This document shows positions 56,979-64,000 of a stretch of 64,000 nt of DNA, piece by piece (within the stretch, counting starts at the first letter, position 1; every line of letters starts with the position of its first letter). This DNA comes from Bacteroidales bacterium. Its GTDB lineage: Bacteria > Bacteroidota > Bacteroidia > Bacteroidales > JAGOPY01. Below the pieces are notes generated by a model that made no database searches, was not told where the DNA came from, and saw nothing but the letters and a program-made list of their open reading frames with translations. The DNA lies in the NCBI GenBank assembly GCA_017991835.1, contig JAGOPY010000012.1:38183-102182 (forward strand), given 5' to 3'. The position numbers and the translations under genes are program-made.

Positions 56979-58200
56979 GCCGTCATTTCACCGAAATAAG
57001 CCTGTCCTTCCCCTGTACCTGATCATTATTCTCCTGTCACTCCTGGGGTTGAAACCGGGTAAGACTTTCGCCCAGGAAGAAAATGACAGCCCAGTAAATT
57101 ATATTAATTCCATGGAATACGCTTTCATGATGCATGAAGATACCCGGTGGCTGTTAAAGGCCGACCTGGTGGTGAAAAATGAATATGTGAACATGAATCC
57201 GTTCAAAATATCATTTGAACACAGGATTTATAAAAGTTTGACGGCTAATGCTTCCATTGATCATGTCAACATGAACATGCCTGGCGATCATATGTATTTT
57301 CTGCCGTTGAATTTTTCCATTGAACCCCGCTGGTATTATCGTTTGAACAAGCGGATGAAAGAGGGAAATGCGGCCTCCAGCCTGTCGGATAACTATTTTG
57401 CGATGGGTGTGTCATACACCTGGCTTCTGAATTATAACCAGGTGGAATCGCCGGTCGACCGCCGGTATGTTTCCTATTACGCCAAATGGGGGATGCAGCG
57501 CCGTTACCTGAAGTACGGGCATATCGACATGGGCATTAAAGCGGGGATGATGGATGCGGCGGGCAACGGCTTCTCCCCTTCCCTGGTTCTGAACACTTTT
57601 GTGGAGATGGGGCTGGGCTTTTCGAAAGATAAGCAGGCAATGGACAGGGAAAGGCTGTGCCCGTTCCTGAGATGCTATGAAGCCGACCGGTTCATTGTCA
57701 AAACGAACCTGACCGACCTGGTCAATCTCGGCATTTTCATGGATCAAAAATGGGTGGAACTTTCTCCGCAGGTTGCATTGGAGCACAAGCTCGGAACATC
57801 GTCATTTTCACTGAATGCCTCAATCGGTGGGACTTTGGGCTATGCTGAGTTCAGTGAAGCGGACAAAGTATTGACCGACCGGTACTGGATTGGCGAAGTA
57901 AGCTTAGAGGGAAGATATTACTATAACCTGAAGAAAAGCATCCTCAACGGCCTGTCGGGTAACGGGTTGTCGGCCAACTACCTGGCTGCAGGAGGAGGTT
58001 ATTGCGTGACCGATGGCCAGTATGATGAAATGATCAAAGAAACCGGCCCCCGGCTTTACCTGGCAACAGGGTGGCAACGGCTGCTCAGCCGGCATTTGTA
58101 CTTCGATATCCAGGTCGGGGCCAATTACAATTTCAGGCCAAACCGCGCGGGAAATGTTTTTGAGCCCATGTTCCAATACGGCCTGGGGTACAGGTTATAG
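56977..58200 (+). CDS. Exported protein, predicted outer-membrane barrel
   Basis: A 407-aa protein with a signal ending near KTFAQEEN. The mature part is rich in amphipathic strands (ADLVVKNEYVNMNPFKISFE, HMYFLPLNFSIEPRWYYRLN, RLYLATGWQRLLSRHLYFD) and ends MFQYGLGYRL, consistent with an outer-membrane barrel. No family is recognised. Its ATG lies in the 8-bp tandem repeat, 75 bp after the DUF4097 stop, so it probably belongs to the ECF sigma regulated unit. Confidence 0.68.
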   Translation: MPSFHRNKPVLPLYLIIILLSLLGLKPGKTFAQEENDSPVNYINSMEYAFMMHEDTRWLLKADLVVKNEYVNMNPFKISFEHRIYKSLTANASIDHVNMNMPGDHMYFLPLNFSIEPRWYYRLNKRMKEGNAASSLSDNYFAMGVSYTWLLNYNQVESPVDRRYVSYYAKWGMQRRYLKYGHIDMGIKAGMMDAAGNGFSPSLVLNTFVEMGLGFSKDKQAMDRERLCPFLRCYEADRFIVKTNLTDLVNLGIFMDQKWVELSPQVALEHKLGTSSFSLNASIGGTLGYAEFSEADKVLTDRYWIGEVSLEGRYYYNLKKSILNGLSGNGLSANYLAAGGGYCVTDGQYDEMIKETGPRLYLATGWQRLLSRHLYFDIQVGANYNFRPNRAGNVFEPMFQYGLGYRL

Positions 58201-58241
58201 CATGAACTGATCGGTCTTATCGCATATACACCGGTTTATTG

Positions 58242-58733
58242 TCACAGGAATCGCTGGTAGAACAACACATCCAGCACCCGGTGGAACTTCTCCCCGATCT
58301 GTTTCAGGTGGCCGCACTTTTCATATCCGGCTCTTTCAAACAACTTTATACTCGCTATATTATCTCCGGAAATGATGGCAAGCAAAACGTGTATCCCTTT
58401 CTCCCGGGCAATTCCTTCCAGGTATTCCAATGCTATTCTCCCGATTCCTCTTCCTGTATATCCGTTTTTCAAATAAAGTGAGATTTCGGCGGTCCTGTCG
58501 TAAGCCTGCCTCTTCTTATACTGCGAAAGGTAACAGAATCCGCAGCATTCCCCACCGGCTTCGATCATGTACGATTTATATCTCTGGCTATTCAGTGGAA
58601 TGAACTGTTTCAGCTCATCGATCGAAATCAGTTCTGTGTAATAGGTCGAGGTCGAATTCAGAATATAATAATCATAGATTCCCTTTATGACCGCAAAATC
58701 GGCTTCTGTTATTTCGGTGAATCGGATATTCAT
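58242..58733 (-). CDS. GNAT-family N-acetyltransferase (phosphinothricin acetyltransferase-like)
   Basis: A 163-aa GNAT enzyme from the start MNIRFTEITEADFAVIKGIY. Motif A is LKNGYTGRGIGRIALEYLEG, with the acetyl-CoA-binding (R/Q)xxGxG/A as GRGIGR, and motif B is ASIKLFERAGYEKCGHL. The pattern fits the PAT/YncA-like group. It could acetylate amino acids or related metabolites. It is convergent with the 407-aa barrel gene. Confidence 0.88.
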   Translation of the reverse strand: MNIRFTEITEADFAVIKGIYDYYILNSTSTYYTELISIDELKQFIPLNSQRYKSYMIEAGGECCGFCYLSQYKKRQAYDRTAEISLYLKNGYTGRGIGRIALEYLEGIAREKGIHVLLAIISGDNIASIKLFERAGYEKCGHLKQIGEKFHRVLDVLFYQRFL

Positions 58734-58794
58734 AACCGGGATCATCGTTTAAAGCAATAAATTTAATTCAAATTACCACATATCACAATTTTCT

Positions 58795-58802
58795 TACTTT
58801 TG
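58795..58802 (+). promoter_or_regulatory. -7 promoter motif for the tdh-like gene
   Basis: TACTTTTG, exact TAnnTTTG, 38 bp before the ATG at 58841. Confidence 0.55.
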
Positions 58803-58840
58803 CCGCAAATTGTTAATTATTTCACAAAATCTAGATCAAG

Positions 58841-59803
58841 ATGAAAAACATACTCGTTATCGGCTCTGTCGGTCAGATCGGATCGGAACTGACCATGCGT
58901 TTAAGGGAAGTTTACGGCGCTTCGCATGTTGTCGCCGGCTATCGTAAAACCATGCCCCCCAAAGAATTAGCAGAATCCGGCCCGCTGGAAATGGTGGATG
59001 CGACCGACGCTGCGAAAATGGCCGAAGTCGTGAAAAAATATAAGATCGATACTATTTACAACCTTGCAGCCCTTTTATCCGCTGTTGCGGAAGGCAACCC
59101 TACCATGGCATGGAATGTGGGTGTCGGCGGTGTATTTAACTGCCTCGAAGTGGCCCGTGAAAACAACTGCGCCATCTTCTTCCCGAGCTCCATCGGCGCT
59201 TTCGGCCCCTCCACCCCGCAGGATAACACCCCGCAGGATACCATCCAGCGCCCCAGTACCATGTACGGTGTGACGAAAGTGACCGGCGAGCTGCTCAGCG
59301 ACTACTACTTCAAGAAATTCGGCGTCGATGCCCGCGGCCTCCGCTATCCCGGCATCATCTCCAACGTGACCCTCCCCGGCGGCGGGACCACCGACTACGC
59401 CGTTGAGATCTATTACGCTGCCATCAAGGAGAAGAAGTTCACCTGCCCGCTCCCGGCCGGCACCTTCCTCGACATGATGTACATGCCCGATGCGCTCGAC
59501 GCAGCTATTGATCTGATGGAAGCCGACCCGTCAAAGCTGAAGCACCGCAATGCGTTCAACGTCAGCGCTATGAGCTTTGATCCGGAGATCATCGCCGGCG
59601 AGATCAAAAAGCATATTCCCGATTTTGTGATGAACTATAATGTTGATCCGATGAAGAAAGCCATCGCCGACTCATGGCCGAACAGCATGGACGACAGCTG
59701 CGCCCGCGAAGAGTGGGGCTGGAACCCGAAATGGAAACTCGACAACATGACCGTAGATATGCTCAAGGTCATTGGCGAGAAACACGCGAAAGGACTTATC
59801 TAA
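58841..59803 (+). CDS. Extended-SDR L-threonine 3-dehydrogenase (epimerase-type)
   Basis: A 320-aa extended SDR: cofactor motif GSVGQIG at residues 8-14, the YNLAALLSAVAEGNPTMAWN block, Ser-Tyr-Lys site in FPSSIGAFG and MYGVTKVTGELL, and the GLRYPGIISNVTLPGGGTTD segment that marks the epimerase-type threonine dehydrogenases of Bacteroidota and related archaeal enzymes. It oxidises threonine to 2-amino-3-oxobutanoate with NAD, the substrate of Kbl (47454-48647). The two are 10 kb apart, not in one operon. Confidence 0.9.
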   Translation: MKNILVIGSVGQIGSELTMRLREVYGASHVVAGYRKTMPPKELAESGPLEMVDATDAAKMAEVVKKYKIDTIYNLAALLSAVAEGNPTMAWNVGVGGVFNCLEVARENNCAIFFPSSIGAFGPSTPQDNTPQDTIQRPSTMYGVTKVTGELLSDYYFKKFGVDARGLRYPGIISNVTLPGGGTTDYAVEIYYAAIKEKKFTCPLPAGTFLDMMYMPDALDAAIDLMEADPSKLKHRNAFNVSAMSFDPEIIAGEIKKHIPDFVMNYNVDPMKKAIADSWPNSMDDSCAREEWGWNPKWKLDNMTVDMLKVIGEKHAKGLI

Positions 59804-59827
59804 GTTCAAAGTTTAAAGTTCAAAGTT
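59804..59827. repeat. GTTCAAAGTTTAAAGTTC heptamer repeat
   Basis: A short tandem of AAAGTTC/AAAGTTT after the tdh-like stop, of the same type as 47441-47456. Confidence 0.5.
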
Positions 59828-59883
59828 ATTCGTTACTCTGTCGGGCGGGGCATTTTCTGCTTGACTTTCCATGAGATTATCGC

Positions 59884-59891
59884 TATATTTG
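59884..59891 (+). promoter_or_regulatory. Promoter of the 522-aa lipoprotein gene
   Basis: TATATTTG with TTGAC 20 bp upstream (59861-59865), matching Bacteroidota -7 and -33 elements. The gene starts at 59970. Confidence 0.55.
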
Positions 59892-59969
59892 CGGTAATCT
59901 CATTGTTTATACTTCAACGCTCCTGCCAAATACTGACATCAGCTTTGGTTTAATCTGTACGCACAATCT

Positions 59970-61538
59970 ATGAGGCGTTTTTTCAACAGGGCTTGGCTGG
60001 TCACAAAAATAGGATTCGTTAGTTGTTTACTGATCCAGTGTACCGGTATACAAAAGGAATTGAACACCAAAGCCATTCCTTATAATAATTCCCCGGAAGC
60101 CGCTGAAGTTTACCTCCGTGTGCATATGCAGGACGGCACGCTTTTCCATTTCGAGAAATGGGTTGTGCTGGACACCTTGCAAATTATCGAAGGAAAGGGA
60201 ATGCGCTACGACAGGAACCGTCATCAGGTCGAAGCTCCTCCTGATTCCGTTTTTTCTGTTCCGCTTTCAGATATCGCTTTATTTGAAACCAACCAGGTAA
60301 AAAGAGGAGCCGGCAGCCTTCCTGTATTTGCGGCGATGGCGATGGCTCCGAGCGCCATAGTGACAATAATCTGTATCGTTGATCCCAAGGCTTGCTTTGG
60401 TTCCTGTCCAACCTTCTATGCATGGGACGGCACGAACATGAAACTGATGGCAGAAGGTTTTTCATCGAGCATTGCAAAAGTCTTCGAAGAAAGCGATATT
60501 GACATGCTTTACCATGCCAGAGCGGAAGGGAATGTGTTCACCCTTCGGCTGACAAACGAAGCGCTGGAATCGCATGCGGTCAAATTTGCCGACCTTTTTA
60601 TCGTACCGAGAAAAAATGTGGAAAGAGTATTTGCCACCTCTGACGGGGAGTTTTTTGTGACCGATAAGATCGTTAAGCCGTCGGCCTGCATTGGTCCGGA
60701 AGGAAATTGCCTGGAAAAAGTACTGGAAATGGACCAGACCGAGCGGTATTCCACGACAGATCCGGAGAACCTGTTGGAAAAAGAGACACTGGAGATCACC
60801 TTTGTGGATCCGCCGAAAGGGGAATACGGACTGATCATCGGATCCCGGCAGACGTTTCTGACCACATTCCTTTTTTACCAGGGAATGGCCTATGCCGGTA
60901 GCAAAGTGCCTTATTTAATGGCGGAAGTCGAACGCGGCAATAAAAAGATGCAGGGCTACCTGGCCCGGATCTGGGATATGCTCGGCCCTATTGAAATTTT
61001 CGTGCAGAACAATTCAGGGAAATGGGTAAAAACCGGGGAAATAACCGAAATGGGTCCGATCGCCGCTGACAATAGGATCATCAGGTTGCCGGATAACTCA
61101 GGTAATGAATTGAAGGTTCGTTTGAGGATGACGAAAGGCTTATGGCGGATCGACCAGCTGGGACTGGTGCCGACCGACCGGCCAGTGGAACCGGAAAGGC
61201 TTCACCCCTACATGGTCTTGAAAGACAGCGTTGAGGATCAGGTGGCCCTGGCCATGTTGCTCGATACGACTGCCTATCTGGTTACGGAACCGGGAGATGC
61301 TTATGATTTATTTTATAAATTACCCGGAACAGGCAATGAATACGAATTCTTCCTCTTTACGAGAGGATATTACCTGGAGTGGATGAGGGAACAATGGCTG
61401 GCCGAAGAAGACCTGCACAAGCTGTTCATGATGTGTGTTTTCCCGAGGCATTACCTGAAATCAGCAGCTCATGAATTCAAAATTATCGAACCGGGGATGG
61501 AAGAAATGTTCTGGAACAGCCGCTATGTTAAAAATTAG
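59970..61538 (+). CDS. Lipoprotein of unknown family
   Basis: A 522-aa protein with a signal ending in the lipobox LLIQCTGIQ. After a hydrophilic lead (VYLRVHMQDGTLFHFEKWVV) comes a short hydrophobic hairpin with SLPVFAAMAMAPSAIVTIIC and CFGSCPTFYAWDG, then a large globular region. I recognise no family. A CFGSCPTFY motif and the GYLARIWDMLGPIEI block may help a search. The next lipoprotein gene starts inside its last codons. Confidence 0.65.
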   Translation: MRRFFNRAWLVTKIGFVSCLLIQCTGIQKELNTKAIPYNNSPEAAEVYLRVHMQDGTLFHFEKWVVLDTLQIIEGKGMRYDRNRHQVEAPPDSVFSVPLSDIALFETNQVKRGAGSLPVFAAMAMAPSAIVTIICIVDPKACFGSCPTFYAWDGTNMKLMAEGFSSSIAKVFEESDIDMLYHARAEGNVFTLRLTNEALESHAVKFADLFIVPRKNVERVFATSDGEFFVTDKIVKPSACIGPEGNCLEKVLEMDQTERYSTTDPENLLEKETLEITFVDPPKGEYGLIIGSRQTFLTTFLFYQGMAYAGSKVPYLMAEVERGNKKMQGYLARIWDMLGPIEIFVQNNSGKWVKTGEITEMGPIAADNRIIRLPDNSGNELKVRLRMTKGLWRIDQLGLVPTDRPVEPERLHPYMVLKDSVEDQVALAMLLDTTAYLVTEPGDAYDLFYKLPGTGNEYEFFLFTRGYYLEWMREQWLAEEDLHKLFMMCVFPRHYLKSAAHEFKIIEPGMEEMFWNSRYVKN

Positions 61539-62103
61539 ACTGTTAACGGTAATTCTGATCGCCCTGTTTATTGCCGGATGCGCCATAAACAAGCAGGCAA
61601 ACCGGTATACCCCTTCCTTGAATGATTCCGGTAAATATCTATTCGGACGGTGGATTGAAGTCAAATACACGGCAGCCGTTGATTCTTCATTCATTCACAC
61701 GCTGGCGGGCGAGTTGATTGCCTATTCCGGGCATGATCTTTACGTACTGGATTCTGCAAAAATGAATATCATGCCTGATTCCCTGATAACAACAGCACGT
61801 CTTTTTCTTTACCGTAAAAATCCCAATAAATTCTTGATCACATCATTGCTTATGATCATTCCGAATGCCATCGGGATGGTGGTTTACCCCGAATATGCAT
61901 TAGGCTTCCTGGCACTGGCGATCGTACCAGTGATAAACGGGGCCATTTTCACCCTTGTCGACCGGAATACTCCTACCAATGAACTCAGGTACCCTAAAAA
62001 GGAGCTGAAAGAACTTGCAAAATTCGCCCGGTTTCCGCAGGGGTTGCCGGCAGGAGTGGATCCGGAGGAGCTGAGGCTGCCGCCACCGGTTATGGCCCGG
62101 TGA
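61525..62103 (+). CDS. Small lipoprotein, partner of the 522-aa lipoprotein
   Basis: A 192-aa lipoprotein with the lipobox FIAGCAINKQ. It has a membrane-like hydrophobic section around NAIGMVVYPEYALGFLALAI and ends in a Pro-rich tail. The start ATG (61525) overlaps the previous gene by 14 bp, so the two are co-translated. No family recognised. Confidence 0.65.
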   Translation: MLKIRLLTVILIALFIAGCAINKQANRYTPSLNDSGKYLFGRWIEVKYTAAVDSSFIHTLAGELIAYSGHDLYVLDSAKMNIMPDSLITTARLFLYRKNPNKFLITSLLMIIPNAIGMVVYPEYALGFLALAIVPVINGAIFTLVDRNTPTNELRYPKKELKELAKFARFPQGLPAGVDPEELRLPPPVMAR

Positions 62104-62147
62104 CGGGTTATCGTGTAGGGCTCCACGATTGATACATCAATCAAGAT

Positions 62148-62489
62148 TTAATCAAGGGTCAAGGTATAATCTTGCCCATCCTGATAATCTACCTTGTACC
62201 CTGTACCTTTCACATAGATCTTTTTTAAATAACAACCTTTGGCCCAATTTAGCGTAACCTCTCCACTTTTGTCGGTGTAAAAACCGCGTCCTCCCACACA
62301 GGAAATACCCCCTGATACTTCTGTGGTGACCTTTACATTTACAGCTTTGGAGCCATCACTATATTTTAAGGTAAGAGTGCATGAATAATCTTCACCGCTT
62401 GAACTATTAGTTATGGTGAATGCCGTACCAACAACAAACACCATAAGAAGCAGGGCTAAAATGCCTGCCGACTTTACACTTTTTTTCAT
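62148..62489 (-). CDS. Small secreted protein
   Basis: A 113-aa protein with a signal ending near TAFTITNSSS. The mature part is a single beta domain with three cysteines (YSCTLTLKYSDGS, GGISCVGGRGFYTDKSGEVT, KGCYLKKIYVKGTGY) reminiscent of carboxypeptidase-regulatory-like Ig folds. No family assigned. It is at the start of the AT-rich right end. Confidence 0.6.
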   Translation of the reverse strand: MKKSVKSAGILALLLMVFVVGTAFTITNSSSGEDYSCTLTLKYSDGSKAVNVKVTTEVSGGISCVGGRGFYTDKSGEVTLNWAKGCYLKKIYVKGTGYKVDYQDGQDYTLTLD

Positions 62490-62512
62490 TTTAATGGGTT
62501 TTAATTATTACA

Positions 62513-63229
62513 CTAATTCAAATTAAGCTGATAGACTTTGATATAAGTTACTTCAATAGATGAATGGTTCTCGATGTAAATGCCATGATCGGTTCCCTTC
62601 GTATCAATATACTTCATGGTATTGACCAGATTTTTATTAATATAAAAATAATATTTATCATCACATTTCCTGACAATCAGTTTATTAGGCTCGTTAACGC
62701 CTTTGATAATACCATAAACCGGTGATTCATTATCGTAGTCTTCAGAATTGAATGAATGAAAGACCGCATTGGAACTTATCCCAAAAGCATTGTATTTATC
62801 GGCAAGTGTCCTTCCCCAGATAATTCCTCCTATTCGGATATTACCAGAATTATCCTCCGGAATAATCATCTCAATTTCTATTTCATAATTCTCAGATAAA
62901 CTGATTTTCGGCTGGTATGTGCCGTACATCTGATTAATTGATGAAATAAAATAGGCGCCATCTTTAATCTGAAAAGAATAAATATCTGATGATCCTTCGT
63001 ACCAACCGTTTTTATTGTTTGCAAAATCATCAAAAAACGACTGACTCTTCATATTATCAGCAATACTGTAATAATCAGAGTAATTATTAATGGACCCTTC
63101 AGGAAAGAAATACTTTTCGATTTCTTCCGGAGATTCTTCTTTTCCACAGCCAAAAATGATCAATAGAAGCAATAAGGCTATGTATCTATACTTAGCAGTT
63201 GGCAATGCTTTTATTATATTTACCTTCAT
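62513..63229 (-). CDS. Lipoprotein with concanavalin-like domain
   Basis: A 238-aa lipoprotein (lipobox IIFGCGKEESP). The mature part has the layout of a concanavalin/laminin-G-like jelly roll: SFFDDFANNKNGWYEGSSDI, FQIKDGAYFISSINQMY, YEIEIEMIIPEDNSGNIRIG and KLIVRKCDDKYYFYINKNLV, a pattern also found in carbohydrate-binding domains. Function unknown. The low GC content differs from most of the window. Confidence 0.65.
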   Translation of the reverse strand: MKVNIIKALPTAKYRYIALLLLLIIFGCGKEESPEEIEKYFFPEGSINNYSDYYSIADNMKSQSFFDDFANNKNGWYEGSSDIYSFQIKDGAYFISSINQMYGTYQPKISLSENYEIEIEMIIPEDNSGNIRIGGIIWGRTLADKYNAFGISSNAVFHSFNSEDYDNESPVYGIIKGVNEPNKLIVRKCDDKYYFYINKNLVNTMKYIDTKGTDHGIYIENHSSIEVTYIKVYQLNLN

Positions 63230-63273
63230 ATTTAAAAAATTCTGATTTTAAAATCCTTATGATTAATGATGCG

Positions 63274-63831
63274 CTAATAGCACTTTTCCCAGAAACAGCA
63301 TTCATCGATTAGATCGGAAGGTGTGACCCAGATGATTTTATCGACTTTCAATTCAATTCCTCTTACTTTTGGGGTTGCCCAATCGTCGTCATCATCGCTG
63401 CTTATCTCTGCAACTCTCAACTGAAGACGGTTATTGACTTTATTATCAATAAAGAAATAAGTCGTCATCACCAAAACCCCATCATCTCCAGTTAAAAAGT
63501 TAAAAAAATTATTGACCAGGTTTTCATTTTCTATCCACCTTTGCTTCATGCAAATTTTGTCACCAATTTGACTGTTCAAAATATTTTCAATGCGCATTTG
63601 TTCCCGTCTTATTTCTTCCTGCCGTTTGTTTTCTTCTTCCCTTTCACGGGCTCTTTCTTCTTCTTCCCTTTTTTTGTTTGAAGCAATATTGGCATTTATC
63701 TCATTAATTCTCTCTTGTGCTTGATTCTTGTAGCCGGAACTTTCAGGCATTAACCAACTATGCTCATATATAAATGCGAGAAACGATTCATATCCTGACA
63801 CTGTGTTAGCTTTATTATAATTTTCTTTCAA
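63274..63831 (-). CDS. Charged coiled-coil protein, start uncertain
   Basis: A 185-aa frame with no ATG near its start; the first possible codon is TTG at 63831, and the frame is closed 5 codons further up. The N-terminal segment (TVSGYESFLAFIYEHSWLMP) is like the end of a TPR-type repeat, followed by a long Glu/Arg coiled coil (EEEERAREREEENKRQEEIR) and a small beta domain with DDDDDWATPKVRGIELKV. It may be a 5'-truncated gene whose N-terminal part lies outside the frame. Function unknown. Confidence 0.5.
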   Translation of the reverse strand: MKENYNKANTVSGYESFLAFIYEHSWLMPESSGYKNQAQERINEINANIASNKKREEEERAREREEENKRQEEIRREQMRIENILNSQIGDKICMKQRWIENENLVNNFFNFLTGDDGVLVMTTYFFIDNKVNNRLQLRVAEISSDDDDDWATPKVRGIELKVDKIIWVTPSDLIDECCFWEKCY

Positions 63832-63845
63832 AATTTGATTTTTTA

Positions 63846-64000
63846 AGCTGGTAATAATTCTCGATGAGTTTTCCTAAAGTACTCCCCAATCTTTAGACCA
63901 GGGATCTGTCATTCATAGTTGATTTAAATATTTCTATTTGTATTATTACTGCTGTTAATTTCGGGAAATAACTCGAAGAGTTATTCTCGATATTAACAGC
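63846..64000 (-). other. Window edge without a supported gene
   Basis: A 35-codon open frame enters on the minus strand from the right edge and ends at about 63893. It is too short to identify. The rest is AT-rich. Confidence 0.35.

Overview
The window looks like a chromosomal segment of a Bacteroidota (Bacteroidetes) bacterium, probably an uncultured Bacteroidales/Marinilabiliales-type lineage. The grounds are type IX secretion (T9SS) sorting tails on surface proteins, many TAnnTTTG -7 promoter motifs, a TonB-dependent receptor with an N-terminal carboxypeptidase-regulatory-like domain, C25 (gingipain-family) architecture, a FISUMP-domain protein, and outer-membrane barrels ending in aromatic residues. 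All functions were read from sequence; no database search was run.

Layout. 1-3.0 kb: a tightly packed plus-strand operon (partial gene, DUF2062, SDR oxidoreductase, CPBP membrane protein, NAD-epimerase). 3.0-7.4 kb: DUF2779 nuclease-like protein, PpnP, a second epimerase and divergent tyrS. 7.4-9.6 kb: palindromic repeats, a decayed T9SS cargo gene and an intact T9SS beta-propeller protein. 9.7-12.0 kb: cysS and a GxxExxY gene bracketed by 42-bp inverted repeats. 12.0-23.8 kb: a nine-gene minus-strand operon starting with a C25-family protein and continuing pgsB-pgsC-pgsW (poly-gamma-glutamate) into five envelope genes: a duplicated beta protein, an outer-membrane barrel, an LVIVD lipoprotein, a DUF1624 acyltransferase-like membrane protein and a duplicated-domain lipoprotein. 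24.0-27.4 kb: a giant repeat-rich surface protein. 27.5-32.4 kb: FISUMP protein, EF-G, epimerase, ferredoxin-nitroreductase.

32.4-45 kb is a phosphate region: porin, pstS-pstC-pstA-pstB, phoU and a PhoR-like kinase on the plus strand, then minus-strand small exported proteins, a TonB-dependent receptor and a beta-helix lipoprotein. Three promoters here carry arrays of four 11-bp direct repeats ending exactly 5 bp before a (T/G)ACTTTTG -7 element. I read these as a candidate Pho box that ties the porin/pst operon, the receptor/lipoprotein operon and a 115-aa exported protein into one regulon.

45-64 kb: a methyltransferase with a structured leader, threonine catabolism (kbl and a distant tdh-like epimerase), a diheme cytochrome c, a LytTR regulator, a guanylate-kinase-like protein, a radical SAM/ABC transporter operon, an ECF sigma/anti-sigma/envelope gene cluster joined to an outer-membrane protein through an 8-bp tandem repeat, and an AT-rich right end with small secreted proteins.

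A second theme is repeat traffic. Two ~153-bp MITE-like elements, several hairpin repeats and low-complexity repeats lie between genes. Related sequences also lie in frame inside three proteins (the T9SS protein, CysS and the radical SAM enzyme). No tRNA, rRNA, CRISPR array or complete transposase gene was seen.
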